Source of the DNA: CAYVUI01 sp964454745
GTDB taxonomy: Bacteria; Planctomycetota; Phycisphaerae; Sedimentisphaerales; Anaerohalosphaeraceae
Assembly (NCBI GenBank): GCA_964454745.1
Contig: CAYVUI010000074.1
Span: forward strand, 1-23,872
Direction of reading: 5' to 3'
DNA length: 23,872 nucleotides
Of this stretch, positions 15,997 through 23,832 are shown in pieces. Position numbers and translations under genes: made by a program. Positions within the stretch are counted from its first letter, which is position 1. Each line of letters opens with the position of its first letter. Under the pieces are notes generated by a model. That model saw nothing but the letters and a program-made list of their open reading frames with translations, made no database searches and had not been told where the DNA came from.

Positions 15997-18900
15997 TTAC
16001 GCCTTCGGAAGCAACACATAGAAACGGCTGCCCGTCCCAACCTCCGATTCCATGCGAAGATGTCCGTTCATCCGGTCCAGGGCACGGATCACGATCGTAA
16101 GCCCAAGGCCCTCTCCCCCGGCAGAATCTTTCGGATTCAAACGGTGGAACACCTCGAAAATCTTTTCCTGGTATTCCTTCGCGATCCCGATCCCGTTATC
16201 CTCCACGCAGTAAACCGCGTATTCCTCCTCCAGCTTGCCCGAAAGCCGAATCCTGCCCGCACGCGAAGGATCATTATACTTCATCGCGTTATCCACCAGG
16301 TTTGAGAAGACCTGGTTGACCAGGGCAAAATCCCCCATGCAGTCCGGCAAATCTTCACATGCGACCTCAATCCCGAGCTCCTTAGCCTTATACTGGAACG
16401 TACCGATCACCTGTCCAATCACCTGGTTCATGTCCAGCCGTTCCGTATTCACCGCCACGCTGCCCACCCGCGAAACACGCAAAAGACCGTTAAGCTGCTG
16501 GAGCATTTTCTCCGTTCCGCTCGTGATAAACCCGAGCGACTCGGGAATCCTGTCTTCCACGATCTTCTCGATCTGCTGCTGTTGGCCTTTCTCAAGCTCC
16601 AGTTTGCGGAAAAAATCGCGAAGCTCGGTACAATCCCGGATCAATTCCCGGCTAAAGCCGACAATATTCACCAGTGGGGTCCGCAGGTCATGCGTCGTCA
16701 CATACACCATGCTCTGCAGTTCCTTGTTCTTATACATAAGCTGCGCCAGCAGCTTTTCGCGTTCCTGTTCCGCCTGCTTGCGTTCCGTAATATCCTGCCC
16801 GAATTCAACCAGTGCCTCCACATTCCCCTCACCATCCAGCACCGGGTACCCCCGAAGCAGCCACCATCGTCCGTCCGGGGTCTGGATTTCGCTCTGTTCG
16901 GGTTTCCCGCTTTCTTTCGCCCGCAGCACCGGGCAGTCCTCACAGGGCTGCTCCCGGCAGTGCCAGATCTCATAACAGTGCATCCCGATAAGCTCATCGC
17001 TGCTTCTCTCTACCGAATCTCCGGATGCCTTGTTGGCCCACAGGATACGCAAGTCAGTATCATGATACGCCATCATCTCGCTCATGGAATTAAGCAGCAG
17101 GTTCTTCTGATGTTCGCTTTGAGCAAGGGCTTCTTCCGCCTTCTTGCGATCAGTGATGTCCTCAAAAATACAGGCAAACTGTCCCTGCGACGGACCAAAC
17201 GCCGTGACGGTATAATACTTATCCAGTTCTCTCGAATAGTCCTCAAACGAGATCGCCTCGCCCGTCAGGGCGACATGCCCGTATTTCTCAATCCACGACT
17301 TCTCAGTACCCGGCAGGATTTCCAGAATCCTTTTGCCGATCAGGTCCTCCTTCTTCAGGCCCGTCAGCCTCTCAAAAGCGGGATTAACTGCCAAAAACCG
17401 GTAATCCACCGGCATGCCGTTCTCATCACAAATGATTTCATGCAGCGCAAATCCGTCAATCATTTCCCGGAAAAGGATCTCATAATTTTGCTGGGCCCGG
17501 CGGTATTCCGTAATGTCTTTACTGATCGAGAGAACGGATTGAATCCTGCCTTCCGCATCCCGCTCTGCGACCAGCCGCCAGTTCAGGATAAAAATCTGAT
17601 TGTCGATTCCCTGGTAAGTAAATTCCGTTTCATACATCTCCCCGCTGTCATAGACCTTTCGGATTGCCTCTTCCCAGAACGTGCACATTTCCTCCGGAAA
17701 TCCAAGCTCACGGTGCGTCTTGCCCAGAAACTGCTCCGCTTTCATATCAACTACATCACTTACATTCTCCGACACAAACAAATGCCGTCCGTCCCGGTCA
17801 AACCGCATCACGATATCCGGCAGCCCCTGGACCAGCGCCCGGTACATCGCTTCGCTTTCAGCAAGCTGCTGCTGCATTGTAACGTAAGGCGTGACATCCG
17901 TCATTACAGCATAGTAACCGTTGGGGCTGCCGTCTTCGGAAAAAACCGGGATCAGCGTGGCATCAATATCCTGCAATCCTCCCAGGGAGTAATCATTGTG
18001 TTCATGGAATGTAACATATTTACCCTCCAGTGCCTCCCGGATATACGGCAGGCCGCGTTCAAAAACACTCTCCCCGAGAATCTCCGAAATTTTCCTCCCG
18101 ACCATCTCTTCTTCGGTTAACCCGAACTTCTCCTGGTACGTACGGTTCACAAAACGATAACAAAGGTCCTTGTCCGTGTAAGACACAAGCTGCGGCAGCG
18201 AATTGACGATATCCTTAAACCGCTTTTCGCTTTCCTCCAACTGCTGCTGATAACGTTTCTCTTCCGTAATATCCTTGAACACACAATACGTCTGCCGGAA
18301 ACGCCCGTCCGGATGATACCCGATACGTGCTTCGAATGACACATCGACAAAATGTCCATCCTTGTGTTTCATTTTGTGTTCTATATTGCTGACAAGACCT
18401 TTTTGTTTTAGAATCGGAAAGTTTTTGTGAAAGTTTGAAACCGTATCCGGATGCAGAAACTCGCTGAAATTCCTGCCAATTACCTCATTCCTTGCATATC
18501 CAAGCGTCTTGAGCCACATCGGGTTCACATCAAGTACATTTCCCTGTTCATCCAGCGACTGATAAGCCAGCGGGGCATTCTCATACATCGCCCGGTATTT
18601 CTCCTCATTGATCCGCAACTGCTCCTGAATTTGTTTTTCCTCGGTAATATCGATATGCGAACCCAGCATACGAACCGGGGTGCCGTTATCGTCCTGCAAT
18701 ACCGAAGCCTGCGCACGAATCCAACGGTAACTGCCGTCTTTGTGCCGGAACCGAAACTCCACGGAATAATCCTGCTGAATTTCACGGATACAGTCCTGTA
18801 CTCTTTCAAGGGTTCCCGGCAGGTCGTCGGGATGAACCCGGCTTCTCCATTCCTCGTAACTGTTACCGATTTCGTGGTCTTCATAGCCGATCTGCTCTTT

Positions 18901-20139
18901 CCATTCGTCGGAATACTCCACCTTATTGGTCTGCAAATCCCAGTTCCACAGCCCTACACGTCCGCCCTTGATCGCCTCATTCTGTTTGTATTTGGCATCT
19001 TCCAGCTCGATTTGGGCCCGCTTTCGCTGAATCACATTGATCCAGAGGTACAAAATAATCAGCATCTGAACACAAACCAGCAGCGTAATGCCAAGCAGGG
19101 TATTGCGGTACCTGTAGAAAAAAGTCTCCGGCTCACCCAGCAAAATAAAATCCACCGGCAACTGCGACTGGCTGATCTTGTGACGCTTAAGCCCTTCATA
19201 ATTAAATATCGCGACATTCGGGCTCTCTTCGAGTATCTCAATCTCGCTCGCAGCCGTGCCTCGAAGAATTTCAATCGCCATCTCCGTGGCTTTCTCGCCC
19301 TGAATCTGCCCGCTGACCGTCACACCGCCCAGCAAACCCTTCTTGACCTTATCTTCCCAGAACGTATAAACCGGCAGCTTTGTATTGCCCAAAACCAGTT
19401 CAATCCCCTCGTCGAGCGTATATACCTTGCCGTGAGAATCCCGGTACAGGTCAAAAAACAGGATGATCGTATGTTCCGACAATTGCGACAGTGCCTCAGG
19501 CAGCTCATCTTCCCCAAGCCCAACAAAGTCGATAAACTTCACCCTGTTAGTAAACTTCGGCTTTATCTCCTCCAGCCGCCTTCGATTCGCCTCATCTGTC
19601 GGGGTCACATCACTGATCGAGGCGATATACTTCGTACCCGGGTGCAGCTTCAATGCAAGCGCAATCGTACCCTCAATATCCACATCCTCGACCACTCCCG
19701 TCACCTGCTCATGCCCGGCCAGCAGCGATTCTTCAAAATAATTCTCTCCGCAAAAAACCACCGGCACACCCGCAAACAGTTCCTCCCGGTTGGCCAGCAC
19801 AAAATCCAGCGCGTTGTTATCCGATGTAAGAATCACATCAAAATCAACACCGGCATACTTGGACCGGTATAGCTCCCTCAAAAGCGGAAAAACCGTTTCC
19901 GGGGCATGTACCTTGGTATCCATATATTCAATCAAGAATTCCGCTTCAATATTCTCCTTTTCAAAGGCTTGGTTTATCCCTTCCTGAACACTGTCAGTCC
20001 ATTCAAAACCGTGTGAATACGAGTGCAGAATCAAAACCTTTGCAGTGTCTGCTTTTTCGTTTGCGTAAACCGGGAGTGAGAAAATGGATGTGAAAATGAG
20101 GATAATGCACAAAAAGTATACTGCTCGAAGCCGTTTCAT
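15997..20139 (-). CDS. Large sensor histidine kinase: ABC-substrate-binding-like sensor, six PAS domains
   Basis: The product has 1380 residues. A signal/anchor spans 1-26. A periplasmic sensor of the ABC_sub_bind type spans about 31-335 (AKVLILHSYSHGFEWTDSVQ, DVILTSDNNALDFVL, GVPVVFCGENYF). A TM segment lies at about 348-371. Six PAS domains follow: about 385-505, 510-632, 635-757, 760-882, 885-1003 and 1008-1125, most ending in DIT(E/D). PAS6 carries C1055, C1061, C1066 and C1069. The kinase core has the H-box VTTHDLRTPL (H1150), N-box NLVDNAMKYN (N1280, N1284), DNGIGIA (1314-1320) and GEGLGLTI (1342-1349). There is no receiver domain and no response-regulator gene in the window. AAAGGGAG sits 6 bases before the ATG. 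Homologous sensors bind small extracellular ligands; the ligand here is unknown but may be a sugar, given the context. Confidence 0.93.
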   Translation of the reverse strand: MKRLRAVYFLCIILIFTSIFSLPVYANEKADTAKVLILHSYSHGFEWTDSVQEGINQAFEKENIEAEFLIEYMDTKVHAPETVFPLLRELYRSKYAGVDFDVILTSDNNALDFVLANREELFAGVPVVFCGENYFEESLLAGHEQVTGVVEDVDIEGTIALALKLHPGTKYIASISDVTPTDEANRRRLEEIKPKFTNRVKFIDFVGLGEDELPEALSQLSEHTIILFFDLYRDSHGKVYTLDEGIELVLGNTKLPVYTFWEDKVKKGLLGGVTVSGQIQGEKATEMAIEILRGTAASEIEILEESPNVAIFNYEGLKRHKISQSQLPVDFILLGEPETFFYRYRNTLLGITLLVCVQMLIILYLWINVIQRKRAQIELEDAKYKQNEAIKGGRVGLWNWDLQTNKVEYSDEWKEQIGYEDHEIGNSYEEWRSRVHPDDLPGTLERVQDCIREIQQDYSVEFRFRHKDGSYRWIRAQASVLQDDNGTPVRMLGSHIDITEEKQIQEQLRINEEKYRAMYENAPLAYQSLDEQGNVLDVNPMWLKTLGYARNEVIGRNFSEFLHPDTVSNFHKNFPILKQKGLVSNIEHKMKHKDGHFVDVSFEARIGYHPDGRFRQTYCVFKDITEEKRYQQQLEESEKRFKDIVNSLPQLVSYTDKDLCYRFVNRTYQEKFGLTEEEMVGRKISEILGESVFERGLPYIREALEGKYVTFHEHNDYSLGGLQDIDATLIPVFSEDGSPNGYYAVMTDVTPYVTMQQQLAESEAMYRALVQGLPDIVMRFDRDGRHLFVSENVSDVVDMKAEQFLGKTHRELGFPEEMCTFWEEAIRKVYDSGEMYETEFTYQGIDNQIFILNWRLVAERDAEGRIQSVLSISKDITEYRRAQQNYEILFREMIDGFALHEIICDENGMPVDYRFLAVNPAFERLTGLKKEDLIGKRILEILPGTEKSWIEKYGHVALTGEAISFEDYSRELDKYYTVTAFGPSQGQFACIFEDITDRKKAEEALAQSEHQKNLLLNSMSEMMAYHDTDLRILWANKASGDSVERSSDELIGMHCYEIWHCREQPCEDCPVLRAKESGKPEQSEIQTPDGRWWLLRGYPVLDGEGNVEALVEFGQDITERKQAEQEREKLLAQLMYKNKELQSMVYVTTHDLRTPLVNIVGFSRELIRDCTELRDFFRKLELEKGQQQQIEKIVEDRIPESLGFITSGTEKMLQQLNGLLRVSRVGSVAVNTERLDMNQVIGQVIGTFQYKAKELGIEVACEDLPDCMGDFALVNQVFSNLVDNAMKYNDPSRAGRIRLSGKLEEEYAVYCVEDNGIGIAKEYQEKIFEVFHRLNPKDSAGGEGLGLTIVIRALDRMNGHLRMESEVGTGSRFYVLLPKA

Positions 20140-20363
20140 TCACAACTCCCTTTGTCAATGCCCATCGCCGCCTGGCTGGCTTTTCTGATTATAAGCAATT
20201 ACCAGCCTGATAGCATTATTTTTTATGCTTTTCTGCAAAACTCCAGGGCAAAGTCCTGTATGTCCCGGAAAATTGGTAGCTAAACTTTGTGCAATTATAT
20301 AAAAATTTGCGCAGATTACCAGCTCTTTTAAAAAAACCGACAAAATCCTCCCGGAAATGAGCA
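20140..20363. other. AT-rich leader region of the histidine kinase gene
   Basis: No gene is seen. On the - strand a TATAAT hexamer (+ strand 20294-20299) could be a -10 element for the histidine kinase, about 155 bp before its ATG, but no good -35 partner is visible. An AAAGGGAG ribosome site lies at + strand 20146-20153. I compared the leader with c-di-GMP riboswitch consensus features and found no match. Confidence 0.35.
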
Positions 20364-20398
20364 TAAAAAAACGGGGCCGAAAACGCCCGGCCCCGTTT
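20364..20398 (-). terminator. Strong Rho-independent terminator for the AraC/sialidase-fold operon
   Basis: On the - strand ACGGGGCCG (+ strand 20388-20396) pairs perfectly with CGGCCCCGT (+ strand 20371-20379) around an 8-base loop, followed by a run of seven to eight T (+ strand A at 20365-20371). It lies about 35 bp after the stop of the sialidase-fold gene and separates that unit from the histidine kinase gene downstream on the same strand. Confidence 0.92.
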
Positions 20399-20432
20399 CG
20401 CAAACGAATGATTACTCAATCAATTGTGTACT

Positions 20433-22235
20433 TCATTGAGCTCGAAAATTGCCAATCGCTTCCGAAGTTCTCAGGTACCGGTTATAAATTCGCAGCAGGC
20501 CCAGCTTGCTCTTCTGCTTTGGCAGAATTTGCAGTTCCTTACTTCCGTTTACATCATAAATATCCCCGCAAAAACGTCCCCAGCCAAACTGCCTCTCTTC
20601 CCCGCCGTCACAGAATTGACCATCGACAATAAAGGAGATAATCTTCGGCCCGCCGTCGACAACAATCACAATATGATGCTTCTGACCAGCCGACAATACC
20701 TCCGGCCCGCAATCCCAATGGCTCTCACAGCGGCCGTCATTAAGGATAAGCTTTATCGTTTCACTTCCGCCGGTAACCACCGCGAAACCCTTGCCGGTCT
20801 TGTCACGGTTATCCAAAATCACCTGCCCGCTTTCCAGCGTATCAAGCTGAATTTGCATCTCAATTGTAAACCCGGCCCGCAGATCCTTCGTGCCGTAATC
20901 AGCGAGCGTAAGATCACGATCAGTAAACGCCGGCAGCTCCGGCATTTCCACCTTACCGGGGATCGAACCACCCAAAAGCTCAAGAAGAATTCCATCTTTG
21001 GCAACCTCGCAAATCTCGAACTGGTTCCACAGGTCTTCGAGCATTTGCTTGTCCAGCTTATGCACCCGCGCGATATCCTTCTGCGTTTCGGTGAGGTAGA
21101 CTTCACCATCCTCTTCCACCAGGTCCGGGTAGCTCATGCGAATCCGCGGATCATCGTCATAAATGACAATCTCCGGCTGGGTCCATTGTATGATTTTTCC
21201 ATCCGGTGAGTCCGCCTCAATCCCGCCGCACAGCCAAACCGGGTTGCGGTCCTCATAAGGTCCGCCGCCGGAGGGGGTGTCCATGTCGCGGATAAAATGC
21301 CCGCCGTGGTTGTGGAACCAGTACAGGAATTTCCCATTTTCACATTTCCATGCAAAATTCGCCGCCCGAGGGTGCTTCATCTTCCGGCCGTCGGCGAATT
21401 TCTTGTATTCCGGCTCACTCCAGGTGTGCCCGCCGTCACGGCTGTAGCTGATACACGGATACCCGTCAATCGTGCGGTACACACAGTAAAACGAACCGTC
21501 ACTGAGTACGCTGAAGCTGTGCTCACCGGCAACCGGTCCGCCGCCCGGAGGCGTACGCAGGCCGATATCCCCGTCCGGCAGGGTTTCCCATTCTATCTTT
21601 TCCGGATCGGTTTCAGTATGGATATTTTTGCTCTTGAGCAGTACACCCTCATTGCTTGTGAAAAATCCCTTGCCGAAACCGCCGACCTTGTGCAGCGGCA
21701 CAAAACCGCATCCATCGTGCGAAAACGCCTTGCCGACGTTCCAGAAAAACCGTACTTTGCCCTGGTAGGGGTTATTGCGGTCAATCTCAAATTCGCGAAC
21801 ATCAATTGGATAGCGGTCCTTAGACCACGTCCGGCCGTGGTCATCGGAGTATTTGAACACGAAATAGCCCAGCGAATCCACGCGTTTGCAAAATCCGCCC
21901 TCATACGGAGGATCGTCCGCGATGACTTCACGCATATTGTCGGTATTGTGGTTATAGAAGCAGTAAATCCGCCCGGACTTGGCTTTGAGCATAACCGCGT
22001 AGGAGTTTTCAGGGCCGCCTACAGGCTCGATAAATACCGGCTGGGACCAGGTTTGGCCCTTATCAGTACTGCGCATCGTGGTCACACACTGGCCGGGTGC
22101 GCCCTCATGCCCGGTGCCGGTGGTTACGCAGCACAGCCACGCGCCATCGTCGGTTTTTACGATAAACGGCTGGTCGGAATAGCTTACGGTGGGAATTTCC
22201 CAGCCGCAGGTGATGTGTCTTGGATCGGGTGTCAT
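20433..22235 (-). CDS. BNR-repeat, sialidase-fold protein with LamG-like C-terminus
   Basis: The frame opens at 22253 (606 residues), but the second ATG at 22235 is preceded at 10 bases by GAAAGG while the first has no ribosome site, so I use 22235 (600 residues). Numbering here follows the longer form. A six-bladed propeller is indicated by three Asp-boxes: STDKGQTW (62-69), SDDHGRTW (136-143) and SRDGGHTW (271-278). Residues 455-600 form a LamG/concanavalin-like domain (GFTIEMQIQL, HHIVIVVDGGPKIISFIVDG, LGLLRIYNRYLRTSE). There is no signal peptide, so the protein seems cytoplasmic. Where sialidases have the catalytic Arg in an RIP motif, this protein has WEIPTV (18-23), so sialic acid is a doubtful substrate. 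It follows the cupin/AraC gene with a short gap and is probably its co-transcribed target. Confidence 0.83.
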   Translation of the reverse strand: MTPDPRHITCGWEIPTVSYSDQPFIVKTDDGAWLCCVTTGTGHEGAPGQCVTTMRSTDKGQTWSQPVFIEPVGGPENSYAVMLKAKSGRIYCFYNHNTDNMREVIADDPPYEGGFCKRVDSLGYFVFKYSDDHGRTWSKDRYPIDVREFEIDRNNPYQGKVRFFWNVGKAFSHDGCGFVPLHKVGGFGKGFFTSNEGVLLKSKNIHTETDPEKIEWETLPDGDIGLRTPPGGGPVAGEHSFSVLSDGSFYCVYRTIDGYPCISYSRDGGHTWSEPEYKKFADGRKMKHPRAANFAWKCENGKFLYWFHNHGGHFIRDMDTPSGGGPYEDRNPVWLCGGIEADSPDGKIIQWTQPEIVIYDDDPRIRMSYPDLVEEDGEVYLTETQKDIARVHKLDKQMLEDLWNQFEICEVAKDGILLELLGGSIPGKVEMPELPAFTDRDLTLADYGTKDLRAGFTIEMQIQLDTLESGQVILDNRDKTGKGFAVVTGGSETIKLILNDGRCESHWDCGPEVLSAGQKHHIVIVVDGGPKIISFIVDGQFCDGGEERQFGWGRFCGDIYDVNGSKELQILPKQKSKLGLLRIYNRYLRTSEAIGNFRAQ

Positions 22236-22261
22236 TTTGTAAGTACCTTTCATTACAGGGT

Positions 22262-23236
22262 TTATTGGTTGATTCTTCGTATATTCAGTCCTTGTCCTTT
22301 CCGGACATATTTAGGCGGCATTCCGAATGCCTCGCGGAAACACCGCGTAAAATACGAGGTACTCGAAAAGCCGGTGTTGTAGGCAACGGCCTTAATCGGG
22401 ACATTCGGCTGGGCCTGAAGTTGTTTTAACGCATGATCGAGGCGGATGCGCATCAGGGCCTGGTTGATGGTTTCGCTGTATTTTTCCTTGAAGATTCGGT
22501 TGGCATGGCGGGCACTTAACCCTATGTGCAGCATGATGTTATGCAAATTGATGGGGTGCATGTAATTGGTTTCGAGAAAGTGCATGATGTTGTCGGCTGC
22601 TTCGCGGGACCGCTCGCGGGGGACCTTGATCAGGCTGCGGTTAACTGTATTCCAGCCAATGGTTTGCAGTTCATTTTCGAGCAGGTCAATCATCCATAAT
22701 TCGATCAGATTTGCGATTTTTTCCGTAGACCACGGCATGGAAGAATTGACCAAAAACGCGTCAAAAACCTGTGAAATGCAGTTTACAGCACTGGGAGAGT
22801 GGATGACTGGATTGTGGATAGAGTATTCTGTTAATTTCTGGATAAATTGTCCGGCTTCACGTCCTGATATTTCAATAATCGCGCCGAGGATCGAGCCGGT
22901 CTCCGTGCAGTGCCAGGTGTGGGGCATGTGCGGGGGGATCAGCAGGCCGTCGCCGGGTGCGAGGGTGATTCGGGTGTTCTGGAGGTCAAATGTAAAGTCG
23001 CCGTCGAGGATGAATTCGAGCTGAAGCTCGGGGTGCTGGTGGATTCCAGGATCGATGGTTTTGTCGTAAATACCGGGCCCTACATGCAGAAAAACGCATT
23101 GGAAGGCGATGTCGGCGGTTTTGAGAGGGCGCAAAAGCCGCTGGGCCGCCGAGAGTGAGTTGTTCATTTCCCGCACTCGGATCGGATTTTTCAGGAAATC
23201 AAGTTCCTCAAGTGTGTTGTTTCTTACGTTATCCAT
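22262..23236 (-). CDS. AraC-family transcriptional regulator with cupin sensor domain
   Basis: The product has 324 residues. The N-terminal cupin (about 55-120) shows GIHQHPELQLEFILDGDFTF and APGDGLLIPPHMPHTWHC, with H66, H68 and the PPHMPH histidines placed as in sugar-responsive AraC proteins such as AraC/RhaS types. The C-terminal double helix-turn-helix spans about 213-312 (INLHNIMLHIGLSARHANRIF; VPIKAVAYNTGFSSTSYFTRCFREAFGMPPKYV), the second half being the classic AraC signature. It is the first gene of a - strand unit with the sialidase-fold protein, which it presumably controls. There is no good ribosome site before the ATG at 23236 (CCTCCCGGG precedes it), so a start at M24 is possible. 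A TATAAT on the - strand (+ strand 23282-23287) is a possible -10. Confidence 0.92.
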   Translation of the reverse strand: MDNVRNNTLEELDFLKNPIRVREMNNSLSAAQRLLRPLKTADIAFQCVFLHVGPGIYDKTIDPGIHQHPELQLEFILDGDFTFDLQNTRITLAPGDGLLIPPHMPHTWHCTETGSILGAIIEISGREAGQFIQKLTEYSIHNPVIHSPSAVNCISQVFDAFLVNSSMPWSTEKIANLIELWMIDLLENELQTIGWNTVNRSLIKVPRERSREAADNIMHFLETNYMHPINLHNIMLHIGLSARHANRIFKEKYSETINQALMRIRLDHALKQLQAQPNVPIKAVAYNTGFSSTSYFTRCFREAFGMPPKYVRKGQGLNIRRINQ

Positions 23237-23443
23237 CCCGGGAGGATTTATATAAAAATCGCATAACTGTACCCACTAATTATTATAGAACGGTTAGGAT
23301 GTATTAAAAGGGTTTTATAGTGACATGTCTAGAAAATAATACAAATGTCCGAAATGTGCCCCTGTTTGCCGCGTCGGAGGATAGAGGGGGGTATCCTGGT
23401 ATGCGGGGTCCAGTATTGTGAAGCTGGGCAAAGGCAGCGTCAT
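23237..23443. other. Upstream region of the AraC gene, no gene seen
   Basis: The stretch has no credible coding frame. It holds a - strand TATAAT (23282-23287), the palindrome GACATGTC (23322-23329), and a small hairpin AGGATA/TATCCT (23378-23383 and 23392-23397). None of these can be tied to a specific regulator. The dyad array begins immediately to the right. Confidence 0.4.
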
Positions 23444-23699
23444 TAATTCATACGCTTGTATGAATTTTGACATACAAATGTTTCATACAAACGTTTAATA
23501 CATTTGTATTAAATTTGGGCTTTAGCTACATTTTTGTAGTGGTATTTGGCGTGTATACATCTTTGTAGAATCGAATCGTACAAGTGTACGAATTCTATGG
23601 TACAAATGTATGATACGTTTGTATCATACAAATGTACTAATTTTGAGGTTTGGCTACATTATTGTAGGAAGATAAGGCATTTCTACGATTGCGTGGTTT
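23444..23699. repeat. Two tandem 128-bp units carrying twelve TAC...GTA dyads
   Basis: Unit 1 (23444-23571) and unit 2 (23572-23699) align without gaps at an offset of exactly 128. Each contains six short dyads. Centres in unit 1 are 23455.5, 23477.5, 23490.5, 23503.5, 23532.5 and 23561.5; in unit 2 they are 23583.5, 23605.5, 23618.5, 23631.5, 23660.5 and 23689.5. The spacing series 22-13-13-29-29 is the same in both. Dyads are either 10 bp (e.g. TACAAATGTA) or 12 bp (e.g. TACATTATTGTA). Several have longer arms: 9+4+9 at 23445-23466, 9+2+9 at 23494-23513, 10+4+10 at 23607-23630. The last dyad (ACGATTGCGT) is eroded. Function unknown; possibilities are an operator array, a partition or origin-like site, or a mobile repeat. 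Confidence 0.85.
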
Positions 23700-23706
23700 T
23701 TGAATA

Positions 23707-23800
23707 TTCTCGCACAAAGACACAGAGACGCAAAGGTTTTCGCCTTCGGCGAATTTAGTATTCAACCGCGAAAGGTGCGAAACTGCCTTCAGGCAGATAA
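23707..23800. repeat. Low-complexity repeat and two short hairpins
   Basis: CGCACAAAGACACAGAGACGCAAAGG (from 23711) is a purine-rich, degenerate six-base repeat of a kind I recall as dispersed in planctomycete and related genomes. It is followed by hairpins TTCGCC-TTC-GGCGAA (23739-23753) and CTGCCT-TC-AGGCAG (23783-23796). This looks like a dispersed intergenic element rather than coding sequence. Confidence 0.45.
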
Positions 23801-23832
23801 ATATTTAGATTGCACACAGGCAAGGACAACAC

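Noticed and set aside
16582..18120. 512-codon open frame on the + strand opposite the histidine kinase
   Set aside because: It mirrors the codon bias of the PAS domains on the other strand; the kinase domains are unambiguous on the - strand. The same applies to the long + frames at 18451-19872 and 21297-22382.
20220..20300. Possible riboswitch in the histidine kinase leader
   Set aside because: Short strings such as AGGGCAAAG recall c-di-GMP aptamers, but the strand and the remaining conserved blocks do not fit.
23445..23670. CRISPR array
   Set aside because: Spacing is regular but repeats are only 10-12 bp dyads, spacers are not unique sequences of constant length, and the two units are homologous throughout. 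No cas genes are present.
23546..23758. 70-codon open frame inside the repeat array
   Set aside because: Its codons are the dyad repeats and the following low-complexity element read in one frame; no ribosome site and no protein-like features.
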